From contig NC_056409.1 of the NCBI RefSeq assembly GCF_905147365.1, forward strand, positions 6,081,001-6,145,000: 64,000 bases of DNA, given 5' to 3'. Shown here piece after piece: positions 34,003-46,204 of the stretch. Below the pieces are notes generated by a model. It worked only from the letters and a program-made list of their open reading frames with translations, was not told the DNA's origin and made no database searches. The stretch is from Aricia agestis (lineage: Eukaryota > Arthropoda > Insecta > Lepidoptera > Lycaenidae). Position numbers and translations under genes: made by a program. Positions within the stretch are counted from its first letter, which is position 1. Each line of letters begins with the position of its first letter.

Positions 34003-34908
34003 ACACTTACATAATTCTTTTGCAATCTGGCTTAGCAGTGACACACCATTTACTATTTCATGTGGATAAAAGAAACATACGTTCTACAGAGAGATGTTAT
34101 CATTATGAAGAAACATAAATGAATTGGTGCTGCGCCAGCCCTAACCCTCGGCAACCGGATGTCGTATCCGGCTCGTCTCGGTCCCGTTACACGTGCGGAG
34201 TGCGATTTGCGCGCTCTGACATTCCCCTGTCAATATCATCGCACGCGCTGTTTGTGTTGTTTCAATCTTGTTAACAGAGTAGTGGTGAAGACCATGGTCT
34301 TTTGTATGCAACATTTTTGGCGTTGAAAATAACCTGTTTTTATTGCATATTCTTATTGCCCAAGCCCAATAACTTACCCTTATATCATTAGCTACCCTTA
34401 ATATTCAAATGCATCTGAAAATATCAGCAAAATATATTTATTATTTGTAGCAAAACAATAAATACAAAAAAGGTTAGGTTATATGTAGCTTAAAAGTAAT
34501 TATGATCATCATTTATGACCTAGGCAAAATTCGCAAAGACTGTCTCAAGTTTTTATCAAACAAAATTAGGTTATCTCTAGATAAGTATTGAAAAAAGACA
34601 ATGCCATCGGACAACCAGATCAGTTGACGGGTCAAGGCGACTGACTCGGGGCGAGGAGCGACCCGAGTGGCCCTGCGACCCTGAGAGGCCCTTCCGTTGG
34701 ACACAAGTGCCGTTACCTTATCGGCAACAGCTACAAGTATTGGTGAGGATTGAGCCCTAAGGGAACGCACGTTTTCGTTTGCAGTTTCAATTATTGCTAT
34801 TGGCTAAATTTGTCTTCGACAAGGGATATTGGCAAGTTTCTTATGCTATCAAGAGCTTTTTATGCTATCAAGATAAAGACAATCTTATTTCATAATCTTC
34901 ATCTCTGA
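34003..34908. other. No recognised gene
   Basis: An 85-codon minus ORF (34513-34770) has no domain. TTATGCTATCAAGA is repeated in tandem near 34840-34872. Confidence 0.35.
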
Positions 34909-35132
34909 ACCATACCTAATATTATAAATGCGAAAGTGTGTCTGTCTGTCACGTCTTCAACCTCAAACCGCTGAACCGATTTTGCTAAAATTTGGTATAG
35001 AAAAACTTGGAGTCAAGGGAAAGGATAAGATAGATAAGATACATAGGATAAGATAACTTTTTATCCGGGAAAAATGTAAGGTTCCTGCGCTATATTCTAA
35101 TTTGGGACAACGGAATTGCTGGTATCATCTAG
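34909..35132 (+). mobile_element. Lep1-like Helitron repeat
   Basis: AATATTATAAATGCGAAAGT, a (GTCT)n array and a 3' end CATCTAG before T. An extra GATAAGATA tandem lies at about 35026-35050. Confidence 0.8.
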
Positions 35133-35240
35133 TATTTTTTATAAATGGGTAGGTTATATTATCTGAATACTAATGCGAGGAGGCAAATAAATAAAAATAA
35201 TACTTTTGTAAATTAGATTAATCAATCTTGTAACTTGTTT

Positions 35241-35281
35241 ATTTCAAATTAAAACTTGATTCCCAAGTTTTAATTTGAAAT
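35241..35281. repeat. Perfect short hairpin, 17-bp arms
   Basis: ATTTCAAATTAAAACTT and AAGTTTTAATTTGAAAT are exact reverse complements across GATTCCC. Confidence 0.9.
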
Positions 35282-37708
35282 ATTTGTCTCACATAGAAGG
35301 AACTCCTGGGAATGTTTTGGTCTGCGAAATCCATTGGAGTTTGGACGGCATTCCACTTGGACAATTCGATCCTGGATAATTCAATTATTCTAACCGAAAA
35401 TTCGACAAATTCGGTGTAGGTTCCTGAATTCACTATCGAAAATAGAAATATTTTATATCTTACCAATCTTTTTTGGAAACTCTACATTTCTTGTGAGTGT
35501 GTAAATAATGGGGTGTTCAATGTTCCAAGGAAATCTTTGTCATTTTAAAAGTGTAAGATAACATTGCTCAAACGGTTCAAAAGTTTAATGTCTCAAGTCG
35601 TTTAGGTCATTATTGTCGCAACAAAATACAGTTAAAGGCACTCTAATGTCGGGTTAATTCAATGAAAAAGTACACGGGGCAGGCTGGGGACAGTCGTGCG
35701 TACATGCAGTGGACGTGTGTGGCCCAAGGTAGCGATGTTAATGAAGGTTATTTTAGTTATTTTCTTTTTTAATGTATATAAAAGGCAAAACAAATTGACT
35801 GATAGATCAACGAACAGGCAACAAAGTCTAGCTAAAATTGAAAATTTCGCAGTGATCGTCTTATATTTAGGATTTTTTTATTTTACACCTAAACAGGTTA
35901 AATAGGGGATCAAAGTACTATTTCATAGTAGGCGCAGGCATGGTCGTTGGGAAAAGATAGTATTTTAATTTTTAAGTATAATAATAATATTGTTACGGGA
36001 TAGAGATAACTTGAAACACTCCTGCTCATTAACGCCGTTTGTTTAACATAGGTATTGATGATGCTACGTTTCGCAATTTTCGACCATTTCGATCGGAGAT
36101 CAATGTGAACGACCTATTTTAAATTCAATTACACAATTAGTAACGTTTCGTCTGCTGGGCGTGTAAAATGCGCGCACCGCTACCTCGGCGTATCCGCTAC
36201 ATCTCCGGAGTCCGGACCTCCCGTCCTCCACCGTGGGAAAGTACGGGAGCGCTATCTCGAGATATCGTAGTGCTACGTGAGCGTGGTGAATCGTACGCCA
36301 GGGTCCGGGACAGTCGCCTGCTGGGCGGTGGTTATTAAATAAGGGAGCATTCACCTATTCATTCTGGAATGTATGTCGGAATGGGTCAGATCGACGACTA
36401 GTAGATCAGTGACTAGATGTTATGTTGATGTGCGATAGATTGTTGATATTAATTTATAAAGTGTAATTTATTGGAACGAAGTTCCTTATCGCACGTTCGG
36501 CGTAAATCTGAAGGGTAGACAAAACGATATTATTTGACCTTGATTTGACCTCGACACTTTTTTATTAGTACCTGCATGTTAGGGGCAGAGGGCGTTGATA
36601 GTAAGTATTCCTGTGCGTCAACTAGATGGCTTTTTTTAAATAATTTTTTTGAGTGTATATATTTTACATAATATACAGGTTTTTTGAGTATAAAAATAAC
36701 TTCGTTCCATTCGGGTATCCCTTGACACCCCTCAAGTTTTTTTCTATCGTTTTCGTTTCGCGGCGGCTCTAAAATCCGGAAAGGCTGAATATAATCGCAC
36801 AACCGTATGCGGAAAAGCCCGAGTTCACACATACAAATTGCAAAACACAATTACCGAAAACATTAAACCTCTTTCTAATTTGTCGGAGCCTTTAATCGCG
36901 AGCGTAGCTGATAACAACGCTAAATTATAAGATAAATCCAAGATAAATCTCATAATAAGCTCTTTAGATCCGTCGGTTAGATAATATTGTTGCGGTTTTA
37001 TTTCACGGTTCATCGGAGGCGGAGCGGAGGCGGGAGGAGGTAAACGCTCGATTACTATAAAATAACTATAAGCTGTCCCCTTACCCCTACATGCACGTAA
37101 CATTGTCCTCATAACGATAAGATAAATTTGTCCACACTAAAATTATATTTTTATCTATTGCGTTATCGCGTTTGCACATTCGTGGTTGTTTGTGTACGCG
37201 TTGGAAATTATTTATCAAATAAAAGTAATACCTATGCGATTAGGTTTGCTCCTGATAATAGTATCGGAAGCATCATAAATCATAAAATATATTCCGTAAG
37301 ATAATCGTGTTAGTTATTACTTATTACCTGGTATTATTTTCTTAGGAATTGTATATATTAGGTTGGATATTATTTACTTTTTTAAAACGACTTAAAGAAG
37401 TAGCCAGCCGTAATGTTTCTATAGTGAGTCCACTCGTTGTCCAAAGCCTTAAAAGGTAAGGGACAAGGGTTGTACTTATAATTTCATTTGTTTACCCTTA
37501 AGTAACGTTTTCTTTTATACCCATAAAGCGAGATATCAGATAACATCTCTGTTTTAACTATTTCTTAAGTGAACTTGATTGGATTTTTTCCAATGAGCTA
37601 CATAATACATAATATTATTACGAGGTCAAACTGGACGTGACCTGAGGCACCGCATGTTTGATGCTCGTTGTATGTTTTTCATGTTATTTACCGTCTATAT
37701 AATATATA
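35282..37708. other. Mostly non-repetitive stretch, no recognised gene
   Basis: A GC-rich block at 36130-36330 and ORFs of 84-106 codons (36100-36354, 36530-36850, 36825-37112, all minus) show no domain I know. The overlapping 36530-36850 and 36825-37112 frames may reflect base composition. Confidence 0.35.
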
Positions 37709-37836
37709 GTACGGGAGCCCTAGAAAAATTTCTTTTTGATTACTATCAAGCTAATGTTTTCTTATCAAAATGAAGCTATGTACTTACAAAAAATTAGCTT
37801 GATAGTAATAAAAAAAAAGTTCTATGGCTTCCGTAC
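37709..37836. mobile_element. Palindromic MITE-like element
   Basis: GTACGGGAGCCCTAGAA pairs with TTCTATGGCTTCCGTAC, and TTACTATCAAGCTAAT pairs with ATTAGCTTGATAGTAA. The loop is near 37755-37790. Confidence 0.75.
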
Positions 37837-40280
37837 CTACTAATATTGTTAGTTTTCGAAGAAGAACGAAGCGAGTACAAACCAAAAGGTTAAAAGATTC
37901 TTTACGGAGTACTTTAACATTCTTTAAGAGGCTTTCTTCTACAAGTGTACACTTGTACAGCCTTAGAGATATTGTTTGGTTATGTTTGCACTAATAAGGC
38001 AATGTTATCTTAACGCTAATATTTTTAGCAGAAAAGAAATCGATTGGACTTTGATATTAGGTCATATTATTCGCCAAGCCACATGACGTCCGTGGGAGCG
38101 GAAGATACAGACCGTTTAGAATTATTTTACCTCTATCAGGGCCTTATGTCGACCACATAAAGATTATTTTAATAGAAACTCCGAGGTAAAATAACACTAA
38201 GCAGTAAGCATAGTGTAATTTGGTGTGGAATGTAGGAGTGACGCCCATCGTCTGATAGATGGCATTGTTCGTCACTTGTCAACTCTCACGGTGCGCGGGT
38301 CACGAGTCACGACTTACAAATTGTCAGTGGACCGCGTCCACGTAAGTTATGGTAAGTTAGGAAAGTAGTATATTGTTGAGGACGACTGACTTTGTATAAA
38401 ATGTAGAGACTGATAGCGTCGTCGAATATGAAAGGTATTTTACAGTTATTACTGCATAATATTATATCTCTCGTCCTGATTTAAAGTATATAATGGATAT
38501 ATTATATGTAATGCCAATTTTGCCATTATCAAGTTATTAAATAATAAACCAATATAATATTTGGATACAAATTTTTTTTTTGCATTTTGACAATTCCCTT
38601 AAACCGAAAAACACTAGGAGCTGGCATTTGTCTTTTGTAAAAAAAGTTAAGAAGAACTCTACAATTCTACAGCATTATTTATAGTTAAAAGGAAATCTTG
38701 GTGTTCCATAAGCTCTATATCACTTTCCTAATCCAATGTAGCTGCTGGATTCATAAAGTTATCAGCCACTCCATTGAAACTTGTTGTTTGTAGTTTGCAC
38801 CAAGTTTGAGAAATGCACAGTTAATGCCAAATTGTGTCTTTGGGTGTTAATCTATTGCGCTCAAGTCCCGTCTGAAACGTTAAGTCTGAGTCTTCCGATG
38901 CGGCAATATATTTTACATTTATACCTCGAACTCACTTTAATTAAAAACCAAGGAACTTGGTTCTGTATAAGATTTGCAATAACCTCAATAGTTTTTACCT
39001 CGTCTTATGTTGTCTGCAACGTTGTTGCACATAAATTCGTTTGTCGCACGGGAACTCTACATGTCTTTGGCATGAAAGCTATTATTTTTCAAATTGTGCG
39101 CTTTTATAATTCCGGACGTCACGTTATCGTGGACGCCGACTTCCACAATAAAACGTTGGGTACGTTAAATGCCCTTTTGATTTTACGCACCGCGGACGTT
39201 TTGTGCGGTTCAGAAGAGTGTAGACGTCGTGATGTCCTCTAACGTGCACTTTAAAACATTATCGTCGACGGAAATTTAAAAGCGTCTTCATATATTTCCA
39301 CACATTTTACTTCCCTTTGTTATCGTTTTACCGCGGACGTCCACGATATTACTGCCACGTCCAAAATTATAATAGCGCACAATTACCAAATTACATCTAA
39401 ATCGGTACTGTAGTATAACCGCAAAGAAGTAATTGACAGTCAGACGCACACTCGTAACATAATGAAGGTAATAAGATAAATTGTAAAATATTACCATATA
39501 TAAACTAATTTGTAATGAAACTAAAACGTACAACAGGACCATAAGTTTCTGTAGAGTCCTGAAATAAAATCATGAGTTCATTAAAGATTCGTGCGCTTGG
39601 CTGCGGGCCAGATATCACGGTGCACTGTTCGATCACTATTAAAATGTGGAGCTTTATTAGTTAGTCGCGAGTCTCGTCGACGGCTTTTAAATATTTAACA
39701 CGCTGCACCAAAACAAATATTGGCCGAGGAATTTAAATGGGCCAGAGACTCTACGTCCTTGATACAGCATAAGAGCATTGTTGCCTTGAGAATTGAGATA
39801 CGAATTAGAATAATCTTCATATTTTTAAATTGGACTAGCTCTACTTGACTACTGGTGAAGGAATGGTAATGATTTTCGGTGTAAATCAACTACAGATATT
39901 TGGTGTCAATATGACTACATATGTGGTCATATAAAAATTAAAAACTAATTGTCGAACCTATTCAAAGTTAAACATCATTTCATGTACGATCGACTCTTTC
40001 TCTCTCAAGTGTCAACACAAGTTTCTCCACATGCAGGAAGGTTTTCTTTTCGAGTGTGATTTTCGTTCTGCATGTAAGTAGATCATATCACAAAATGCAT
40101 GTATATCCGAGGAAATCGATTCATAAGCAGCTGACAGACCAACCTCATTTGGTAGGATCATGTCAATTCAATGTTATTTGTGATCTGTCGGCTAGGTTTG
40201 ACGTAACGCGACCAAACTACGTAGGTTCCCCATCTGAAAGGAATCAACTTCTCTGATAGTACATAGTTGATCTTACAGCC
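37837..40280. other. No supported gene; contains the longest non-gag ORF
   Basis: The 153-codon ORF at 38781-39242 overlaps a decayed Lep1-like piece near 39015-39060 (AAATTCGTTTGTCGCACGGG) and has no domain, so I do not call it a gene. ACTCCGAGGTAAAATAAC near 38178 also occurs at 52531 and may be a MITE end. Confidence 0.4.
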
Positions 40281-40446
40281 GGCCCCTAGACGATCAATTA
40301 TTACCGTGCAATATCACGATTGTGCAATGTTATTGACCGCCTAGGGTTGATATTAAACGCGTCCGCCTATCAATTTTATTGTCAAAAAAATTCTTCAATA
40401 GTATTGTTCAATGATATTGCGCAATAAAATTGATCGTCCTGGGCCC
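40281..40446. mobile_element. Palindromic MITE-like element
   Basis: Left GGCCCCTAGACGATCAAT and right ATTGATCGTCCTGGGCCC are inverted, and GTGCAATATCA pairs imperfectly with TGATATTGCGC further in. No clear TSD. Confidence 0.72.
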
Positions 40447-42011
40447 ACTTACACCTGTCACGGTCAAAGTCACGCCTAATCAAGCAGCACCTTCAGCAGT
40501 TGGTAGTGAATAGTGATGAATGCTTGATTAATGACTGCTACAATTTGAATGATGAAATAAGCGATATAGTCACTCGGTGTTATTGAGATGCAATCACTGA
40601 TTACGAGACCGTGTCATGTTCTTAGATAATTAATAATGAAACTACAATATTTACTGCTTCAGTTTTTGTTTTTGTTTTACCGCCATAACATAGTTGAGTT
40701 GGCCAGCCAATTCGATGGCTAAACGACTGCTGGCTGACCAATGCACAGTTTTTGATGTTATTGTTATTGGCAGTCTAGAGCTTTTGAGTGGCTAGTGTAA
40801 AACATTTAACCAATCAACGATGCTATCGAAAAGATAAACTCCTGTCAAGAAAGCCTCAGAAACTTCGCCTTATTCAATATACAAGAACCTCGGGGAAGTT
40901 ATTTTCAGGTTCATTTAGTGTGTATTGTCTTATCGAATAAAAAGGGACCAAAAACGTAACCTCAAGCGGGAAAAGTTATTTTGAGATAATGCCCCTAAAT
41001 GTCAACGTCTATCACTTTACCGAAATCGATAATTTAGCTCGAAATAGAGCCAATTCATATTCGCGAAGGGCTGCGTTTGACGACCTGCGTAGGATAATGA
41101 CGCGCGTTCCACCGTGCTTTCACCTCGATTATAATTAGGTACGGTGATATTATAAAATATTATGTATGCCAGGAGTCCCCAACCAGGGGGACACAGCGCC
41201 CTAGGGGTTGTAGAGAGAAGTGAAGTAAAACGTAGCCTAACTACCTATGGCCTTTACCTATAAGATAGTTTCACCGCGGGTATGGACTACAAGGCTTACA
41301 AGCTTAAGTGCTTATCTAGTAATTGCTTGTAGTATAAAGAAGAAATGTTTGAATAGGAGATACAAAGAATCGGTCAGGAGAATTGAAGTATAATTTATAA
41401 TCAAGGGGTTCCATGGACAAAAAGTTGAAAAGTCCTGATGAGTGCTAAGTAGATAAGCATGACTAGGCCGATTGACAGAAATATGTTTCAGTTTTTGCAT
41501 TGAAAAGGTTACCATTAATGTTGTAGTCACGAAGTGGTCTCGCTAATCACAACATCGTAGCTGTGAATAAGTGTATGTTATTTCCTTAGTCACTTTAGGT
41601 GCAGTGTAAATTATGATTGTTTTGTTCGACTCATTGTTCATAAAATCATTATCTATCGATTTTCTCAATTCGAGATTCCTTGTTTTGTTATGTGTTACTC
41701 TTTTATTAGGTCTTCATCTGCATACGTCATGTTTTGGATTAGATGCTGATTATTATTATTATTTTTCAAACAATCGATTGCTTTATTATTTTTTACATTT
41801 TCTATTTTACTGTTATACAGTGTCAACATTACAGGCATTTACAGGCATCCTTCTTAACTTTTTAAGACCTCTCCTCACGTTGGACTAAAAGTATTGTGAT
41901 AACGTCTACAGAAAGTACATTTATAGCCTTCGATCGTCGAAAATCATGTCGCTCTATTCCCGATCGCCTGTATTCCATCATATGCCAACTGCCAACTTAA
42001 TATAGGTAGAC
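40447..42011. other. No recognised gene
   Basis: CCAGGAGTCCCCAACCAGGG at about 41169 looks like a lone hAT-type end, but no right end was found. A 91-codon hydrophobic ORF (41613-41888) sits in T-rich sequence containing (ATT)n. Confidence 0.4.
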
Positions 42012-42322
42012 ACCATAATGTTAATATACCTAGCGGAATAGAGCAACAATCTCGAGCTGTCAAACGAAACCGAAATTGGTTTTCATCTGTGTGAAAAATA
42101 TGTGTACGTATACACTTACACAAGCATGATTGAACATGATTTCTATAAGATTAAATTGTCAACGTGCGGCACATGCCGACTGGACGTCAAAAAAAGAGTG
42201 CTGCTGTCATGCATCACACGTCTCTTTTTACCACGCAGTGCTACTGATAGTGACATCTCTCTTGCTCAGGTAGTGCTCAGGCCTTTGTTTCTCTATTCCG
42301 CTAGGTATATTAACTTTATGGT
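42012..42322. mobile_element. Element with 30-bp inverted ends
   Basis: GTTAATATACCTAGCGGAAT continuing AGAG (42020-42043) is an exact reverse complement of CTCTATTCCGCTAGGTATAT continuing TAAC (42291-42314). ACCATAA/TTATGGT extends the arms outward. The interior has no transposase; the 86-codon ORF here is a by-product. Confidence 0.8.
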
Positions 42323-43410
42323 AGACACAGACTCCTCATTACATTTAGTCGGTATAAAGTAGATAGTGAACGTTTCAGCGCGAAACCCTTGACCGTCGGG
42401 CTCCGGTGAGGTCAGTGGAGCTGACATCGCGAGTAATTAACTCCGAGGAAATTGATGTTTTGATCGATTCTAGTTGCGCCGCCCGCGCCCCGACGGCCGA
42501 CACCAGTGACGACGTAAACAAACTAATAACTGTAATGTTTACACATTATTTTGTGAATAGAGTTTGGCAACATTCGCTCTTTATTGTACTTAATCCTTTT
42601 ACATTACATTTAAACTCACTTACACTTAAACATTTACGGTCTTACCACAAAAGATGGAAACATCTATTGAACGTTTGGTTTAAGAACATTATGTACTGTT
42701 TTTTTTTCTAATCAATTGTTCAACAGGTGTTTAAAATATATTTTGTAGTGAGACCGTTAAACTCCAGAGCCAATTTTTATTAACTTTGTTCATCGAATTA
42801 TTTTGTGTCCCGACTACCGGGAGCATAGGGTTTTTTATAGGAGTATTTTACGGTTCATCGTGCATAAAGTTTAAATACAAAATTAAGGGTCAATTCACAC
42901 TGAATCGAAACTAAACGAGAATCCCTTCTGTAGCTGTGAATTTTATACGCTTTTGCACAGGGGCCAGGGTAGAGCAAGTTTTTCGTCAAAAGCTCAAACG
43001 CTCAATGATGGTTATGCGTTAAAACTTAAAATATTATAATGTTTTATAACCATTCTCCTAATTAACTTATTATAGTTATTTATAGTTAACGAAGGCGAGC
43101 AACCAGCAGGAATGCTCTACCGTACCTTCACACCTGTCTCGAGAATTACACGGTTTTGTTTTGTGATTTTTTGTTCGAGCTTAATTGGGTACCATACTCA
43201 ATTAGGTACCCATTGGGGTATCAGCGAACCACTGTCTTTTTAGGCTTCATTAGTTATGGCTTACTTATTACAGCTAACGATGATTGCAAATGATTACAAA
43301 ATGATTGCAAGATGATTAACAAAATACCAACCTCATTCTTAATTGTATCTGTGGAGTAGTTTTATGTCCCGCGTAGAGAAGAGATGGTTCTCTACCTTTA
43401 AATATGCTGG
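42323..43410. other. No recognised gene
   Basis: A non-ATG frame at 42406-42711 starts with a GC-rich 100 bp but lacks domain or splice evidence. Confidence 0.35.
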
Positions 43411-43640
43411 CTTCTCACGACGCGTTATATCACGAGCCGCGCCGCGCCGAGCCGATTTGTACGAGTGTCCGCGCTACCCGTTCTCACGGCGCGTAATGTT
43501 ACGAACCGCTCGAGCCGCGCCGAGCCGCGCCTTTGAAATTACCAATTTCAATCGGATCGGACGTGCTGCCTACTCGAGCCAGCCCGCGCCACCTCGAGCC
43601 ACCCCCTTCACACGGCGCGTGGCTAGAGCTCAGCTGTAGG
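43411..43640. repeat. GC-rich imperfect repeat block
   Basis: CTTCTCACGACGCGT (43411), TTCTCACGGCGCGT (43481) and TTCACACGGCGCGT (43607) recur, separated by CGAGCCGCGCCGAGCC-type runs. The spacing is irregular (about 70 and 125 bp). It is far more GC-rich than its surroundings. Confidence 0.6.
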
Positions 43641-43652
43641 GTGTCGCTACCT

Positions 43653-43994
43653 GTTTTTTTTTTTTTTGTGATATAAGGGGGCAAAGGAGCAAACGGGTCA
43701 CCTGATGGAAAGCAACATCCGTCGCCCATGGACACTCGCAGCATCAGAAGAGCTGCAGGTGCGTTGCCGGCCTTTTAAGAGGGAATAGGGTAATACGGGA
43801 GGGTAAAGAAGGGAAGGGAAGGGAATAGTTGAGGGTAGGGAAGGGAATAGGGTAGGGGTTAGGGGATTGGGCCTCCGGTAAACTCACTCACTCGGCGAAA
43901 CACAGCGCAAGCGCTGTTTCACGCCGGTTTTCTGTGAGAACGTGGATCCGGTCGAGCCGGCCCATTCGTGCCGAAGCATGGCTCTCCCACGTAT
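43653..43994 (-). repeat. Poly(A)-tailed SINE-like repeat, copy 4
   Basis: T14 at the left is the reversed A tail. The body matches the other copies, including GGTCACCTGATGGAAAGCAA and CACAGCGCAAGCGCTGTTTC. Its minisatellite carries many GGG runs (43797-43868). Confidence 0.8.
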
Positions 43995-44576
43995 AGATTT
44001 CTTTTGTGTGGTGGACAATAGAGTCATAGACCGAGACGTAAAGAAACAAATGTACACCGCCGGAACACAAGGAGTAGGTATTTGAAAAACTCATGATTAA
44101 ACATTTATTGTAAGAATGACCGAAGATTAAAAACAAACAAAAAAGTAAAAATAAAGGTTCTCAATGTTCGTTAATGTAGAGTTCGCTTTTTTTTTCGTTT
44201 TACAATCGTTCATACCTGTTTGTAACATTAAAATGAATATTTTTTGCAACTTTTCAATAATTAGAATACATTGTAGCGGTAGAACAACATCCATAGGTAC
44301 TAGGTAGAGTAAATGCCACGAGTTTAGCATCCACGGAGTTTCCGACTAACGTATGGCCCTTCGGGGATCGGCTAAACGGCTTTTGTTTTTTTATGATCCC
44401 GTAAATAACAGGGAATTTTAAACACAAAGCCTGAATTAATTTTATTATTTACATTATTTATTTTCACCTAATATGATTACTAATAAACTCGGAAGTTACA
44501 CAATGTTTTGTTCTACCTGTCAAGCGACTCTAACGTATCAGACAAGGATTGTTTAACTTTAGCGTCTGAATACACA

Positions 44577-44897
44577 TTTTTTTAATGAAATAAGGAGGCA
44601 AAGGAGCAAACGGGTCACCTGATGGAAAGCAACTTCCGTCGCCCATGGACACTCGCAGAATTACAAGAGCTGCAGGTGCGTTGCCGGCCTTTTAAGAAGG
44701 AATAGCGTAATAGAGGAGGGTAGGGAAGGAAATAGGAGAGGGTAGGGAAGGGAAAAGGATAGGGGATTGGCCTCCGGTAAACTCACTCACTCGGCGAAAC
44801 ACAGCGCAAGCGCTGTTTCACGCCGGTTTTCTGTGAGCCCGTGGTATTTCTACGGTAGAGCCGGCCCATTCGTGCCGAAGCATGGCTCTCCCACGTG
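44577..44897 (-). repeat. Poly(A)-tailed SINE-like repeat, copy 5
   Basis: Begins T7 then AATGAAATAAGGAGGCAAAG and ends GGCTCTCCCACGTG. Same structure as the other four copies, with a shorter minisatellite. Confidence 0.8.
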
Positions 44898-45283
44898 TAA
44901 AATTTTCAATTTTGATCTTTTTATATTAGTAAAGAGCGTTGAGGTATTATATAAATATTTAAAGTCTGTTCCGAAAGAAGTTTAAGATTAATAAAGACGA
45001 GATCTGATGTTTTTTTTTCGTAAAAACAAAATAAGTATCGCGTATTAAACATTGGACTTATTCCGGGAATATAACCCTCTCAAAAGATTAGTATCTGATA
45101 CGTTCCTGCGGAATTTAATATGTCAAATTCCTACCGTATTGAAAGGTTACCGAGAGATAGGTCTGAGCGACGTACGACGCCCCTGTACATAAACGATATT
45201 ACTCTGAAACTGAATTTTCAAAGTGTTGATATTTTACTGACTATTACTAAGGGGTTGCACTAGTCATAATAATACTTAATGGC

Positions 45284-45375
45284 CGGTTTACATTATCCAA
45301 TTTAGTGATCCAATACAACGCTGTATCCAGTATCAATTACTGGATTATTGCAAACGGGTACTGGAAAACAACGGA
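45284..45375. repeat. Degenerate CATTATTCCAATCCA-family hairpin
   Basis: GGCCGGTTTACATTATCCAA and GCAAACGGGTACTGGAA resemble the hairpin at 47194-47311 and the fragment at 1494. Confidence 0.5.
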
Positions 45376-45461
45376 GTGCAATTTAGACCATTCTAGTGCC
45401 ATTTACTGTACCTTCTGATAAACTTGGGACGAGTTGCGCATACGGCATATTATCTGAGTTA

Positions 45462-45681
45462 GGGTGAAGCCAAACGAGCGTAATTTGTGAGTTGTGATTC
45501 GCAGAATTTCGGCTGGCAGAAATTCTGCTGCGTTCAGTTTCATACAAAAGTCCTGTTTGATTCACACCGTCACACGAGCGTAATTTTGTGAGTCATGATT
45601 TGTATTAAAAGATATTTACGCGACCGAAATTCTGCGACTCACAAGTCACAACTCACAAATTACGCTCGTTTCGCTTCACCC
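45462..45681. mobile_element. Palindromic MITE with TTA TSD (Harbinger-like)
   Basis: GGGTGAAGCCAAACGAGCGT pairs with ACGCTCGTTTCGCTTCACCC; AATTTGTGAGTTGTGA and CAGAATTTCGG also pair with the right arm. TTA lies at 45459-45461 and 45682-45684. It is 220 bp with no transposase. Confidence 0.88.
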
Positions 45682-46204
45682 TTAATGTTAACCCTGGCTT
45701 TAATATCATATTTTGTCTCAAGTTCATTGTGTTTATGAAAGAGATAACATGATGTTTAATCCAGGACTAACTTTTACCCGGTTCGGTGAATCTGGGTCTT
45801 AAATAAATAAAAACAATTTAATTTAAATACATAACATTTAATGCAAAATTCAAATGCAGAGTTGTATCATGTATCTGGATTAAACAAACATAATTTGTTT
45901 TAATAGCGGCGATGCGAGCCGTGCGTCGACCTGACTAAATGCTCTTTAGAAATCATTTGTTTTTACGCTGCCAAGTAAATCAACACGGAGCCATTAACGC
46001 GTTGATTACTATCGAGTATCGACTATCTAGCTATGCATTAGCTATTGTGTATTAGATTGATTCGTTTGATTACAAATTAATCGGTTTGTGATTTTTAACG
46101 CCTGAAAAACGTTGCCGCTTCCATTTCGGTAGCATTAATATCACCGAGAGGCCGAATCGTAAACGTAATCTGTGAAGGAGCCGCTTCGAAAATTTTACCA
46201 AAGA

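Noticed and set aside
38781..39242. 153-codon ORF, longest outside gag
   Set aside because: No domain or signal recognised, runs through a decayed Lep1-like piece near 39015-39060, and has no splice or promoter support.
41169..41215. Possible complete hAT-like element
   Set aside because: Only a left-type end (CCAGGAGTCCCCAACC) is seen; no inverted partner or 8-bp duplication was found.
42406..42711. 101-codon ORF as a candidate exon
   Set aside because: Starts with GTG, and only the first part is GC-rich; no domain, acceptor or donor evidence.
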